Source: DASUVM01 sp036378955 | GTDB taxonomy: Bacteria; Patescibacteriota; Saccharimonadia; Saccharimonadales; Saccharimonadaceae | Assembly (NCBI GenBank): GCA_036378955.1 | Contig: DASUVM010000009.1 | Coordinates: forward strand, 104,242 to 168,241 | Direction of reading: 5' to 3' | Length of the DNA stretch: 64,000 bases | Part shown: piece after piece, positions 34,660 to 42,836 of the stretch | Position numbering within the stretch: position 1 is the first letter of the stretch | How the letters are laid out: each line of letters opens with the position of its first letter | Translations under genes and position numbers: made by a program | Notes under the pieces: model-generated | What the model saw: only the letters and a program-made list of their open reading frames with translations | Database searches by the model: none | What the model was told of the DNA's origin: nothing

Positions 34660-34925
34660 TATCGTTTATCCTTTTTAGCATGACCACGGAATTTTCGGGT
34701 TGGCGAGAATTCACCTAGCTTGTGTCCTACCATATTTTCGCTGATGTATACTGGTACATGCATGCGGCCATTGTGAACGGCAATGGTTCGACCAACCATC
34801 TCTGGGCTAATAGTACTCGCCCGAGCCCATGTTTTGATAATAGTTCGATCATCAGCGCTCAAAGCCGCAACTTTTTTTGCAAGCTTGAAGTCGACAAATG
34901 GTCCTTTTTTGAGTGATCGGCTCAT
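34659..34925 (-). CDS. rpsS: 30S ribosomal protein uS19
   Basis: 88 residues: MSRSLKKGPFVDFKLAKKV, ARASTISPEMVGRTIAVHNG and LGEFSPTRKFRGHAKKDK; a textbook uS19. Confidence 0.98.
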   Translation of the reverse strand: MSRSLKKGPFVDFKLAKKVAALSADDRTIIKTWARASTISPEMVGRTIAVHNGRMHVPVYISENMVGHKLGEFSPTRKFRGHAKKDKR

Positions 34926-34930
34926 AAATA

Positions 34931-35770
34931 TTACCTCTTCCTCTTCGCTTCGTGGCGACTCTTCACGATCATGTTAGTAGTATATTTACGTCGTCGGGTA
35001 CGATAGCCAAGTGTTAACTGGCCCCATGGGGTGCGTGGTGCTTTACCGGTACCGTGTCGCCCGCCGTCACCACCACCGTGAGGGTGGTCGGCAGCGTTCA
35101 TTACTACGCCACGAACAGTCGGGCGGATACCCATACGGCGCTTGCGGCCAGCTGAACCGATTTTAACGTTTTGGTGCTGCTCATTGCCAACGACACCGAT
35201 ATTCGCCATGCAGTCAAGACGGAAACGGCGGATTTCACCGGATGGCATTTTCACCTGGGCGTATTCACCTTCTTTGGCAACCAACTGTGCGGCAGTACCA
35301 GCTGAGCGAACTGCTTGCGCACCTTTGCCTGGCTGTAGCTCGACCGCGTAAATCATTGAGCCAGCCGGAATTTTCGAAAGTGGCAAGCGGTTGCTGGTTT
35401 CAATCGGCGCATCTTTACCGGCGAATATCTTTTTGCCTTGGTGCATAGTGTTGTCGGCGATAACGTAGTGATAGAGGCCGTGCTGGTCTTTCAGGCGGGC
35501 AATGCGGGCTGAACGATTCGGATCGTATTCGATATGCTCAACATTCGCTTCTGTACCTTCGCTGAGGCGATAGTTAATAATTCGATAAAACTGTTTCACA
35601 CCACCGCCACGATGACGGGTAGTGATACGCCCAGTGTTATTGCGGCCAGCCTTCGACTTTTTAACGCGCAATAGTGACTTGACTGGTTTTCGGGTAGTGA
35701 TTTTTGAAAAATCCTGGCTTGTCATGCCGCGGCGTGATGGCGTTGTCGGCTTGTATTGCTTGATAGCCAT
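34931..35770 (-). CDS. rplB: 50S ribosomal protein uL2
   Basis: 279 residues with RNNTGRITTRHRGGGVKQFY and the peptidyl-transferase-region loop VVMNAADHPHGGGDGGRHGT, whose conserved histidine is present. One-nucleotide overlap with rplW. Confidence 0.98.
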   Translation of the reverse strand: MAIKQYKPTTPSRRGMTSQDFSKITTRKPVKSLLRVKKSKAGRNNTGRITTRHRGGGVKQFYRIINYRLSEGTEANVEHIEYDPNRSARIARLKDQHGLYHYVIADNTMHQGKKIFAGKDAPIETSNRLPLSKIPAGSMIYAVELQPGKGAQAVRSAGTAAQLVAKEGEYAQVKMPSGEIRRFRLDCMANIGVVGNEQHQNVKIGSAGRKRRMGIRPTVRGVVMNAADHPHGGGDGGRHGTGKAPRTPWGQLTLGYRTRRRKYTTNMIVKSRHEAKRKR

Positions 35771-36069
35771 TATTTGGCCTCCTCTTCAAAGACGGTAATT
35801 TTATCACCGGCCTTTAGGCGAACATATGCCTTTTTTGTATCAACACGAGTTCCGTTGGCGAATTTGCCCCGGCCGCGGTAGGCACGCACCTTTTTACCTT
35901 TTTGACGAATGACATTTACGGTTGTTACCGTAACGCCATATTGTTCACTAACGCCGGCAGCAACTTCTTGCTTGTTGGCGGTGTCTGGAACGTTAAATAC
36001 ATAGGTGCTGTTTTGGCTTTGGTTGAAGCCTTTTTCGCTCATACGCGGGGTAATCAATAACTGTTTCAT
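35770..36069 (-). CDS. rplW: 50S ribosomal protein uL23
   Basis: 99 residues with LITPRMSEKGFNQSQNSTYV and GRGKFANGTRVDTKKAYVRL. It forms the docking site at the tunnel exit for trigger factor, which is also in this window. Confidence 0.96.
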   Translation of the reverse strand: MKQLLITPRMSEKGFNQSQNSTYVFNVPDTANKQEVAAGVSEQYGVTVTTVNVIRQKGKKVRAYRGRGKFANGTRVDTKKAYVRLKAGDKITVFEEEAK

Positions 36070-36070
36070 A

Positions 36071-36682
36071 CTATGCTCCCAACCATTTTGTTACTGTTCC
36101 CAGTGCGTCTTTTGTCATAACGATTTTATCGGCGTTTAGTATGTGATAGACAGTTAAATACTGGGCTCGTACCAACACGACACTTTGCAGGTTGTTGGTT
36201 GATCGCAGTAGTTCTGGTGTTTTTTCATTTACAACCAGCAGAACGCGGCGAACATCGGCTTTATGATCGGCAAGAAAGGTTACCATGTCATGAGTTTTAC
36301 CAGTGGCTTTAACGTCATCAACAAGGGTGATTTTATGTGCCTTATTGGCAAGCGTCAGAGCTTGTCGAAGTGCAACGTGTTTGGCGGTTTTACTTAGCTT
36401 TTTTGTGTAGTTTTCAACGCCGCGTGGACCAAAGACAATGCCACCACCACGCCAGATTGGGTTGCGGCTTGAGCCAAACCGAGCACGGCCGGTGCCTTTT
36501 TGGCGCCATGGTTTTTTACCACCACCCCTGACTTCACCGCGAGTCTTGGTGGTAGCGGTTGCCCGGCGACCGTTCGCAAGATAAGCGTCATAAGCAAGCT
36601 TTAGAAGTTCGTGGTTGGGAGTTTCAACGGCAAATACTTCTTTCGGAAGCGTTGAGCTGGTTGTTTTTGCAGAGGGAGCCAT
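36071..36682 (-). CDS. rplD: 50S ribosomal protein uL4
   Basis: 203 residues with ATTKTRGEVRGGGKKPWRQK and GTGRARFGSSRNPIWRGGG, the tunnel loop of uL4. In E. coli uL4 represses its own S10 operon; the leader upstream of rplC here is a place to look for such control. The start overlaps the rplC stop by one base. Confidence 0.97.
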   Translation of the reverse strand: MAPSAKTTSSTLPKEVFAVETPNHELLKLAYDAYLANGRRATATTKTRGEVRGGGKKPWRQKGTGRARFGSSRNPIWRGGGIVFGPRGVENYTKKLSKTAKHVALRQALTLANKAHKITLVDDVKATGKTHDMVTFLADHKADVRRVLLVVNEKTPELLRSTNNLQSVVLVRAQYLTVYHILNADKIVMTKDALGTVTKWLGA

Positions 36683-37296
36683 TAGTTTGTTCCTCCAATC
36701 ATAACAGTGCCTTTTTTCGGGCCAGGAACAGCGCCTTTTAGCCCGATCAAGTTATTTTCAGCGTCAATCAAGGCAACAACAAGGTTCTTCACTGTCACGC
36801 GATCATGGCCCATACGGCCTGCCATGCGCTTACCCTTGAAGATCTTTTGTGGATACATTGAACCAATTGAACCAGGCTTACGGACATTACCGTTACCGCC
36901 ATGGGTTCGTTTGCTTGTATTAAAGTTGTGGCGCTTCACTGTACCAGCGAACCCCTTGCCCTTACTAGTGCCAGTAACGTCAACGATGTCACCAACCGAA
37001 AAAGTACTGACATCAAACTTTGTGCCAACTGTCGTGTCGTCACTTAGTTCGTCGAGACGAACTTCACGAATAACACGAGGCGTCACCTTGGCGGCCTTAA
37101 CGTGGCCGGCAACGGCATTGCTCAGGTTCTTACCCTCACCAAAGCCAAGCTGTACTGCGTTGTACCCGTCTTTATCAACGGTTTTCACCTGAGTAACAGT
37201 ACAGGGGCCAGCGACAACAAGTGTTACCGGAATAGTAACACCGTCTTCGCCAAGGATCTGGGTCATACCAACTTTGGTACCGATGAGTGTCTTCAT
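36682..37296 (-). CDS. rplC: 50S ribosomal protein uL3
   Basis: 204 residues with MKTLIGTKVGMTQILGEDGV, GTSKGKGFAGTVKRHNF and SIGSMYPQKIFKGKRMAGRM. First gene of the operon because rpsJ, which normally precedes it, is located at 40.5 kb. Promoter and a leader of about 100 nt lie upstream. Confidence 0.98.
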   Translation of the reverse strand: MKTLIGTKVGMTQILGEDGVTIPVTLVVAGPCTVTQVKTVDKDGYNAVQLGFGEGKNLSNAVAGHVKAAKVTPRVIREVRLDELSDDTTVGTKFDVSTFSVGDIVDVTGTSKGKGFAGTVKRHNFNTSKRTHGGNGNVRKPGSIGSMYPQKIFKGKRMAGRMGHDRVTVKNLVVALIDAENNLIGLKGAVPGPKKGTVMIGGTN

Positions 37297-37403
37297 CCTC
37301 TTAACTCGCCCTTCTCACGCAAAAATCTTGGTCTCTCGCAGTATCCCTTCGGACTTACATAGATAACCAAGACGCCTTGCACGCGTTTAATATATACCGT
37401 TTT

Positions 37404-37432
37404 AGTGTAGCTATTTCTTCTCTGTTTGTCAA
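37404..37432 (-). promoter_or_regulatory. Promoter of the rplC-rplO ribosomal operon
   Basis: On the minus strand TTGACA (37427-37432), a consensus -35 box, and TACACT (37404-37409) are separated by 17 nt. The predicted transcript has a leader of about 100 nt before rplC. The leader holds an outer stem CTTGGT/ACCAAG enclosing a smaller stem (GTA..TCC with GGATAC), followed by ATTTTT. Confidence 0.85.
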
Positions 37433-37463
37433 CCATTTTATTAGGCTCGCTCTCATTCCTGGC

Positions 37464-37492
37464 TTGCTTACAGCACAAAAACCAGGTATGCT
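37464..37492 (+). promoter_or_regulatory. Promoter of the L,D-transpeptidase gene
   Basis: TTGCTT (37464-37469) and TATGCT (37487-37492) are 17 nt apart, with predicted transcription start about 17 nt before the ATG at 37516. It is divergent from and close to the rplC promoter. Confidence 0.6.
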
Positions 37493-37515
37493 AGATGTAA
37501 ATTGCTTGTGGTTGT

Positions 37516-38952
37516 ATGAACAAAAATATAAAAATTGTCACCAAATCGCCAGAAGAAGCTGCATCACCGGTTGAGCTCCCCAAAAAAATGAATAAGCTGT
37601 TGTTCTTGAAGCTTAGCCTGGTAGTTTTGTTTTTGTGTGGGGCTCTGGCCGGGGGTTTTACCTTGCTTTATCGTGACCGTGCATTGCCAAATGTTCAAGT
37701 TGGTGCAATAAGGGTTGGCCAACGGTCACACGATGAGCTGAAGCAACTAGCCGCAGAGCAGCAAGCACTTTTGCAGGTGACTTTCTTTGATGATAAGAAA
37801 AGCGCAACCATACCCGCTAAAGACCTAGGCGTTACAATCAATAGTGAAGAAACAGCCCGCCGTGCACTGCAAGCTCGTTCTTTAATGCTGTGGAAGACAG
37901 AACAGATCGGCCTTGTGCTCAAAACCGACCCGGGTATTCTCAAACATTACATACAAACACACTATCCTACCCTGTATGTTGATCCGCAAGATGCACAGCT
38001 TACCTATAATGCAGCAGCCAAGCAATTCGATATAAAGCCGGGCGTGCCGGGCAAAGGGTTCGATGTTGCCTGGTTTGAGTCGCAGCTTTCTGACTTAGCG
38101 CTCAACCCCCGCAACTTAGCGTTAAGGTTGCAAACGACACCAACCGAACCGATCATCACTGAGGCGTCTCTTCAGAAGGTACAGAAAGCTGCGAATGAAC
38201 AAATAAAGCTTCCTTTGACATTTTCGGCTAATGGCCAGCCTGTTTATGTGGCAACCAGCGATGATATTAGCAACTTTATGCATTTTACGCCCGACATTCA
38301 AAAACGAACAGTGGTTATTGAGTTCGACAAGGCGAAGATAGAACAGTTTTTGGCTCAAAAAGTTGCTGCCATTATTGCGCAGCCCCCGGTTGACCGTAAG
38401 GTAATTGTTGACAAGCAGACCGGGTCACAATTTGTCGTGAGCGAAGGGCGCTCAGGCCAACAAATTCAAGATAGCAATAAAATTGCCGACGAAGTGCTCA
38501 CTGCCCTCACTCAAAGGCAGCCATTAACAAAAGAGCTTTCAATTACGTATGCACCATTTAAAACAGTAACACTTGAAGGCAGTAGCCACTGGATTGAGAT
38601 TGATTTAAGCGAGCAGCGCCTTATTATGTATGTCGATCAAACACCGCTAAGGAGCTTCTTGATCTCTTCGGGCACGGCGCGAACACCAACGCCAATCGGT
38701 ACCTTTCGCGTGCATTATAAAACTCCAAGTCAAACGATGACTGGCGGTTCTGCCTCTTCGGGCGATTACTATTACCTACCGAATGTAAAATGGGTCAGTT
38801 ATTTTGCCGGAGAGGCGGCTATACACGGAGCTTATTGGCATAATAACTTTGGCCATCCCATGAGTCATGGTTGTATTAATATGACTGAATCGGCGGCTAA
38901 AATTATTTACGACTTTGCACCAATTGGCACAAGGGTAGTCGTACACGGCTAA
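37516..38952 (+). CDS. L,D-transpeptidase (YkuD) with peptidoglycan-binding-like repeats
   Basis: A 478-residue envelope protein. One N-terminal transmembrane anchor (about residues 28-52) with a cytoplasmic basic head; then two repeats of the PG_binding_4/YoaR type (about 60-190 and 210-340, each with a KDLGVTINSEE- or SEGRSGQQIQDSNK-type motif); then a YkuD domain (about 357-478) with the full active-site signature HGAYWHNNFGHPMSHGCINM, where the Cys is the nucleophile. Such enzymes make 3-3 cross-links or anchor proteins in peptidoglycan, which implies a peptidoglycan wall. Single gene, divergent from the ribosomal operon. Confidence 0.93.
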   Translation: MNKNIKIVTKSPEEAASPVELPKKMNKLLFLKLSLVVLFLCGALAGGFTLLYRDRALPNVQVGAIRVGQRSHDELKQLAAEQQALLQVTFFDDKKSATIPAKDLGVTINSEETARRALQARSLMLWKTEQIGLVLKTDPGILKHYIQTHYPTLYVDPQDAQLTYNAAAKQFDIKPGVPGKGFDVAWFESQLSDLALNPRNLALRLQTTPTEPIITEASLQKVQKAANEQIKLPLTFSANGQPVYVATSDDISNFMHFTPDIQKRTVVIEFDKAKIEQFLAQKVAAIIAQPPVDRKVIVDKQTGSQFVVSEGRSGQQIQDSNKIADEVLTALTQRQPLTKELSITYAPFKTVTLEGSSHWIEIDLSEQRLIMYVDQTPLRSFLISSGTARTPTPIGTFRVHYKTPSQTMTGGSASSGDYYYLPNVKWVSYFAGEAAIHGAYWHNNFGHPMSHGCINMTESAAKIIYDFAPIGTRVVVHG

Positions 38953-38964
38953 GCTGGAATTTCG

Positions 38965-39309
38965 CTAAATAACTATACCGGCGGGCAAAAAGAAGGTAAT
39001 AATTGTAACAAGCACGAGCACGGTGTATTCAATTTTGCGATCTATTTGAAAATGATCATGACTGGCAAATATAAGCCCAATGAATAACCCCAGCGGAAGA
39101 CCGTGTAATAAAAATGTGCCGATATGCAATGGCTGCTGAAATTTGAGCCACAGCGAACCTAAGATAACATATAGCACTAACTTTAAAAAGAAGGTGCTGT
39201 CGGCTTCATTTTGCGAGATTGATTGCTTTTTCTTTTTTGGCACAATACTTATGATTATTGCAGGCGAAGAGCGCTGTGTAAAGCTATGAAGCCGAAAATA
39301 ACGAGCCAA
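38965..39309 (-). CDS. Three-span membrane protein, unknown
   Basis: Up to 114 residues with three hydrophobic segments (about 40-58, 64-83 and 93-113) and a basic region PKKKKQSISQ before the first; the true start may lie near residue 24. LHGLPLGLFIGLIFASHDHFQIDRKIEYTV is conserved-looking but I cannot name a family. It lies 15 nt after the YtxH-like gene and is likely co-transcribed with it. Confidence 0.6.
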   Translation of the reverse strand: MARYFRLHSFTQRSSPAIIISIVPKKKKQSISQNEADSTFFLKLVLYVILGSLWLKFQQPLHIGTFLLHGLPLGLFIGLIFASHDHFQIDRKIEYTVLVLVTIITFFLPAGIVI

Positions 39310-39324
39310 GTAGGCTGTGCGGAG

Positions 39325-39681
39325 CTATTTCGTAGCCCTGCCCCAGGCGCTACGAGCTTTGTCCTCAACATTAATAGCAGCATCTTTGATAGAGCCGGCA
39401 GCATGGCGTGCTGCCGTTGTTGTGGTTGAGGCGACCGTCTTTGCATCTTTGGCGACATCGTTGAACGCTTCTTGAAAACGTTCGTTAGCTTCGGTGGCTA
39501 CTTCTTTGGCAGTGGCGGCACCTTGGTGAGCATGATGCTTCACACGCTCGGCTTGTTCGCGCAGTTCACGGCGAGTTTTTTTACCGCTTTGCGGTGCGAA
39601 AAGCAGCGCAACCACTGCGCCAACTGCTGCGGCGGCAACCGCAACGCCGACCACACTTGGACCACGATTAGTATGAGACAT
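39325..39681 (-). CDS. YtxH-like general stress/membrane protein
   Basis: 118 residues: a hydrophobic N-terminal span (about 9-28) followed by LLFAPQSGKKTRRELREQAE, the YtxH hallmark (LF-x-P-x-S-G-x-x-x-R), then a long helical, Ala-rich region with many charged residues. Family members are membrane-anchored and often linked to stress; the function is not known. AAGGAG lies upstream of the ATG. Confidence 0.8.
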   Translation of the reverse strand: MSHTNRGPSVVGVAVAAAAVGAVVALLFAPQSGKKTRRELREQAERVKHHAHQGAATAKEVATEANERFQEAFNDVAKDAKTVASTTTTAARHAAGSIKDAAINVEDKARSAWGRATK

Positions 39682-39715
39682 GCAATAACTCCTTAAAACA
39701 ATTGTTTATATATCT

Positions 39716-39744
39716 AGTATACAAAAACGGCCAGGCGCACACAA
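39716..39744 (-). promoter_or_regulatory. Promoter of the YtxH-like gene
   Basis: On the minus strand TTGTGT (39739-39744) and TATACT (39716-39721) are 17 nt apart, about 35 nt upstream of the ATG at 39681. Confidence 0.55.
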
Positions 39745-39798
39745 TTGAATCGTTAGGTACCGAGCCGTAACCTGCAAGCAAAGGAGTTTTAAGACCTA

Positions 39799-39827
39799 TT
39801 GTCAGATAATCAATAAGCTTATATGAT
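39799..39827 (+). promoter_or_regulatory. Promoter of the orphan gene at 39855
   Basis: TTGTCA (39799-39804) and TATGAT (39822-39827) with a 17-nt spacer, 27 nt before the ATG, and a clear GGAGG ribosome binding site between them. Confidence 0.65.
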
Positions 39828-39854
39828 AAACACGTCTCGACACTGGAGGTAGAT

Positions 39855-40433
39855 ATGTCGAAAGCACGGAAAGCAGCTTACGCTTTTTTTCTCGTCTTTG
39901 GAGTCGGCCTGGTTAGCTTGTCTCTCGGTGAGTTGACGAGCAACATCGATCTTTTGTTGATCGGTGCGGTGCTACTCGTCTCGCTGGGGATGTTCTTTGC
40001 CGCTTGGTACTTCTTGGGAGGTGGCAGGGACTACAGAAGGGCGCACCGCGCGCTGCGCTTGGCTGTGCGTTCGCTTGGGTTTAAGGCAAGCCATGGCCGC
40101 AGGCTCTTCACTGTGCCAGCTGAGAATATTTGCATCGCCGTAACTGCCGTAGAGGTATTGCCGCTGGGCATTGCAAGCTGGTATTTCATAGAGCGGATAG
40201 AGCTGGGTGGTGAGCGCAGGGCCTACGCGTTCATTTCTAGAGGAACGTGGCTAGAGCTGCATCTGGATGTCTACGGAGAAGGCGTTATATTGAGAGAAGA
40301 CTTGTCGTCTTGTGGCAAGTATTTCACCGAAATCTTCTCTAAGGCCACCCCCATTGAAAGAACGATGGCTAGCATCGAGAGCATCGAGCAGCTGACCTTC
40401 CAGCTGAAGGCTTGCGAGCCTATACTAGCCTAG
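39855..40433 (+). CDS. Hypothetical protein with two membrane helices
   Basis: 192 residues: two hydrophobic spans (about 10-30 and 35-57) and then a soluble domain (about 65-190) with no recognisable motif. GGAGG lies 6-10 nt before the ATG. It is a single-gene unit with its own promoter upstream and a terminator shared with rpsJ downstream, and its codon use looks more GC-rich than the neighbours. It may be an accessory gene. Confidence 0.55.
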   Translation: MSKARKAAYAFFLVFGVGLVSLSLGELTSNIDLLLIGAVLLVSLGMFFAAWYFLGGGRDYRRAHRALRLAVRSLGFKASHGRRLFTVPAENICIAVTAVEVLPLGIASWYFIERIELGGERRAYAFISRGTWLELHLDVYGEGVILREDLSSCGKYFTEIFSKATPIERTMASIESIEQLTFQLKACEPILA

Positions 40434-40491
40434 GTCGGGATCGCCATTCGTGGCTCGCTGACCGAGAACGGTCAACGAAACATTATCAACC

Positions 40492-40526
40492 AAAAACACG
40501 CCGCATTTTATGGTGGCGTGTTTTTT
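40492..40526. terminator. Bidirectional terminator between the 39855 gene and rpsJ
   Basis: aaaaacacgcc and ggcgtgttttt form an 11-bp stem with T-runs on both strands, so it can end both converging transcripts. Confidence 0.85.
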
Positions 40527-40541
40527 GTTTCAGAAGGTTAT

Positions 40542-40868
40542 CTACATACGAATTTCGGCGTCGCACCCAGCTGGCAAGCTAAGGTTTTGAAGGCTGTCGA
40601 TGGTTTTTGGGGTTGCACCAATAATATCAATAAGACGTTTGTGAATTCGCATTTCAAAGGCCTCACCGCCTTTTTTGTAGACATGAGGCGATTTCACAAC
40701 AGTATAGGTGCTCTTGCGGGTTGGCAACGGTACGGGGCCGGCAATGGTTGCGCCGGTGCGTAAAGCGGTATCGATAATTTGCTTAGCCGACTGATCGATC
40801 ACTTTATGATCGTAGGCTTTTAAGCGGATACGAATCCGTGGTGCTTGGGTTTTGGTGGCTTCTGCCAT
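40542..40868 (-). CDS. rpsJ: 30S ribosomal protein uS10
   Basis: 108 residues starting MAEATKTQAPRIRIRLKAYD at 40868 with AGGAG 5-9 nt upstream; the longer open frame adds 19 unrelated residues. GPVPLPTRKSTYTVVKSPHV and RIHKRLIDIIGATPKTIDSL are typical uS10. It is detached from the rplC operon, where it usually stands first, and is monocistronic here, with its own promoter and terminator. Confidence 0.97.
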   Translation of the reverse strand: MAEATKTQAPRIRIRLKAYDHKVIDQSAKQIIDTALRTGATIAGPVPLPTRKSTYTVVKSPHVYKKGGEAFEMRIHKRLIDIIGATPKTIDSLQNLSLPAGCDAEIRM

Positions 40869-40963
40869 ATATCTCCTAATGTGTGCGGTGTCGTAACCTC
40901 CGAGAGTGCACTCTGTAATAGCCACTCACTGAGTTCTCAACACAATTATATTGTATATGTGAT

Positions 40964-40991
40964 ATTATACGTAGTTTTGCTAAAAGTGCAA
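40964..40991 (-). promoter_or_regulatory. Promoter of rpsJ
   Basis: On the minus strand TTGCAC (40986-40991) and TATAAT (40964-40969) are 16 nt apart. The leader is about 90 nt and contains the palindrome AGAGTGCACTCT; a second TATAAT (40945-40950) lies inside it. A leader of this kind could allow control by uS10 or another factor, but no known motif was recognised. Confidence 0.7.
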
Positions 40992-41112
40992 TAGTTTAAA
41001 ACGTAAGCATGTCGTATTGACGGCTCTGTGAAGGGGTGCCACCATAGTAAGTGCTAATAATGTTCCTAGAGTTACCGACTCATACTATTAGCATTCATGA
41101 AGGAGGGTGTTG

Positions 41113-41421
41113 GTGAGTCGTTCTAGAGAAAATCGGTTTGACGGGTATGTCATGCGGGCTCTCATAAAAATCACTAGTGATCTAGGGTGCGAGAGCCTAG
41201 CGCAACAGCAGCCGGAGCGGATTCTTCACTATATCTGCAAAAGCCCATTGCTAATGAACGACCTGCCAGATGCCGATGATGACGCCCGTCAAGTAGTTCA
41301 AGAAAGCCTTAACCGGCTGAAGAGTCGTGGCCAGATTAGCTGGGATATCAAGCACACTGGCCAACAAGGAATTGAACTATGGACGATCATTGTGGCGGCA
41401 AACATGCTGAACCCGAATTAA
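41113..41421 (+). CDS. Hypothetical protein, soluble
   Basis: 102 residues from a GTG at 41113, 6 nt after AGGAGG. The protein is charged and helical, with RDDARQVVQESLNRLKSRGQ-like segments that could form a small helix-turn-helix or winged fold (ESLNRLKSRGQISWDI), but this is weak. Single-gene unit followed by a GC-rich hairpin. Confidence 0.5.
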   Translation: MSRSRENRFDGYVMRALIKITSDLGCESLAQQQPERILHYICKSPLLMNDLPDADDDARQVVQESLNRLKSRGQISWDIKHTGQQGIELWTIIVAANMLNPN

Positions 41422-41436
41422 CAAGTCGAGATAAAG

Positions 41437-41471
41437 GGGACGGCGCCGCAGGTAGTAAACAGCGCCGTCCC
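41437..41471 (+). repeat. GC-rich hairpin after the gene at 41113
   Basis: gggacggcgc and its exact complement form a 10-bp stem with a 15-nt loop, 16 nt after the stop. No U-tract follows on the plus strand, so the termination role is inferred from position. Confidence 0.6.
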
Positions 41472-41506
41472 TAGTCTCCCCACTCTCCTTCCCTTTATCC
41501 GGCTAC

Positions 41507-41537
41507 GAAAATAGCGCCGTCAGAAGGCGCTATTTTC
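41507..41537 (-). terminator. Terminator of tuf
   Basis: gaaaatagcgcc and ggcgctattttc form a 12-bp perfect stem with a 7-nt loop, 20 nt after the tuf stop. The AT-rich base of the stem supplies a U-rich end on the minus strand. Confidence 0.75.
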
Positions 41538-41557
41538 TCGGGGTGTAGTAAGAATAT

Positions 41558-42745
41558 CTACTTGTTGATCTTTGTTACCACGCCGGCACCAACAGTTCGG
41601 CCGCCTTCGCGAATAGCAAAGCGTAGACCTTGTTCCATAGCAATTGGCGCAAGCAACTTCACCTTAAAGGTGATGGTGTCACCGGGCATCACCATTTCTT
41701 TGTCGGCTGGCAGCTCAACTTCACCGGTCACATCAGTAGTGCGGAAGTAGAACTGTGGTTTGTAACCCTTAAAGAATGGAGTGTGACGGCCACCTTCTTC
41801 TTTCGTAAGCACGTATACTTCAGCTTCGAATTCAGTATGTGGTGTAATTGAACCTGGCTTGGCAATCACTTGGCCGCGCTCAATGTCATCACGCTCAATA
41901 CCGCGCAGCAATACACCTGCATTGTCGCCAGCTTGGCCTTGGTCAAGGTTTTTCTTAAATGCTTCGATACCCGTCACGACTGACTTGCGTGCGTCACGAA
42001 TACCAACAATTTCAACTTCATCGTTCAATTTCACGATACCCTGCTCAATACGGCCGGTTGCAACGGTGCCGCGGCCTTTAATCGAGAAAACGTCTTCAAC
42101 TGGCATAAGGAAAGGTTTGTCAAGTTCGCGCTTTGGCTCTTCGATGTACTCGTCCATAGCTGTGACGAGTTCCATGACACGGTCGCCCCACTCGCTGTTC
42201 GGGTCTTCGAGTGCTTTAAGGGCGGAACCCTTAATAATTGGCACGTTGTCACCATCGTAACCGTTCTTTGTCAGCAGTTCACGAACATCCATTTCAACGA
42301 GCTCAACGAGTTCTTCGTCGGCCATATCCATTTTATTGAGGAAGACGACGATTTTTGGCACACCAACCTGGCGAGCCAGCAAAACGTGCTCGCGGGTTTG
42401 TGGCATTGGGCCATCGGCGGCAGATACAACCAAGATTGCACCGTCAACCTGAGCGGCGCCAGTAATCATGTTCTTAACGTAGTCGGCGTGACCAGGCATA
42501 TCAACGTGCGCATAGTGGCGTTTTTCTGATTGGTATTCCTGGTGGCTGGTAGCAATGGTAATACCGCGCTGCTTTTCTTCAGGTGCTTTGTCGATCTCGT
42601 CGTATGCGATTGACTTATTAACATCATTTGGCAGTTTAGCTGCGAGAACCGCGGTAATAGCGGCGGTAAGCGTGGTTTTACCGTGGTCGACGTGACCCAT
42701 GGTACCAACATTTACGTGTGGCTTGCTTCGGTCAAAAGTTGCCAT
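41558..42745 (-). CDS. tuf: Translation elongation factor Tu
   Basis: 395 residues, full length. GTP-binding motifs: GHVDHGKT (P-loop), DMPGHADYVKNM (switch II), NKMD (G4) and SALKAL (G5-like). Domains II and III follow with GRGTVATGRIEQG and GMEQ-like MEQGLRFAIREGGRTVGAGV. It delivers aminoacyl-tRNA to the ribosome. Its G4 motif is normal, unlike the EF-G of this window. Strong promoter directly upstream. Confidence 0.98.
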   Translation of the reverse strand: MATFDRSKPHVNVGTMGHVDHGKTTLTAAITAVLAAKLPNDVNKSIAYDEIDKAPEEKQRGITIATSHQEYQSEKRHYAHVDMPGHADYVKNMITGAAQVDGAILVVSAADGPMPQTREHVLLARQVGVPKIVVFLNKMDMADEELVELVEMDVRELLTKNGYDGDNVPIIKGSALKALEDPNSEWGDRVMELVTAMDEYIEEPKRELDKPFLMPVEDVFSIKGRGTVATGRIEQGIVKLNDEVEIVGIRDARKSVVTGIEAFKKNLDQGQAGDNAGVLLRGIERDDIERGQVIAKPGSITPHTEFEAEVYVLTKEEGGRHTPFFKGYKPQFYFRTTDVTGEVELPADKEMVMPGDTITFKVKLLAPIAMEQGLRFAIREGGRTVGAGVVTKINK

Positions 42746-42807
42746 TTATTACTCCTTATTTTATGTAATTTCGCATGAGATAATAAACCCCACGGCGTAT
42801 AAGTTAG

Positions 42808-42836
42808 ATTATAGTTAATTTTCTTCTTTATGTAAA
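42808..42836 (-). promoter_or_regulatory. Promoter of tuf, overlapping the end of the upstream gene
   Basis: On the minus strand TTTACA (42831-42836) and TATAAT (42808-42813) are 17 nt apart. The -35 box and the spacer lie within the last codons of the preceding gene (stop at 42815), so tuf can be transcribed independently of fusA. Confidence 0.8.

Noticed and set aside
40869..40925. Longer rpsJ with 19 extra N-terminal residues
   Set aside because: The extra residues are not part of uS10 and a strong AGGAG site serves the ATG at 40868.
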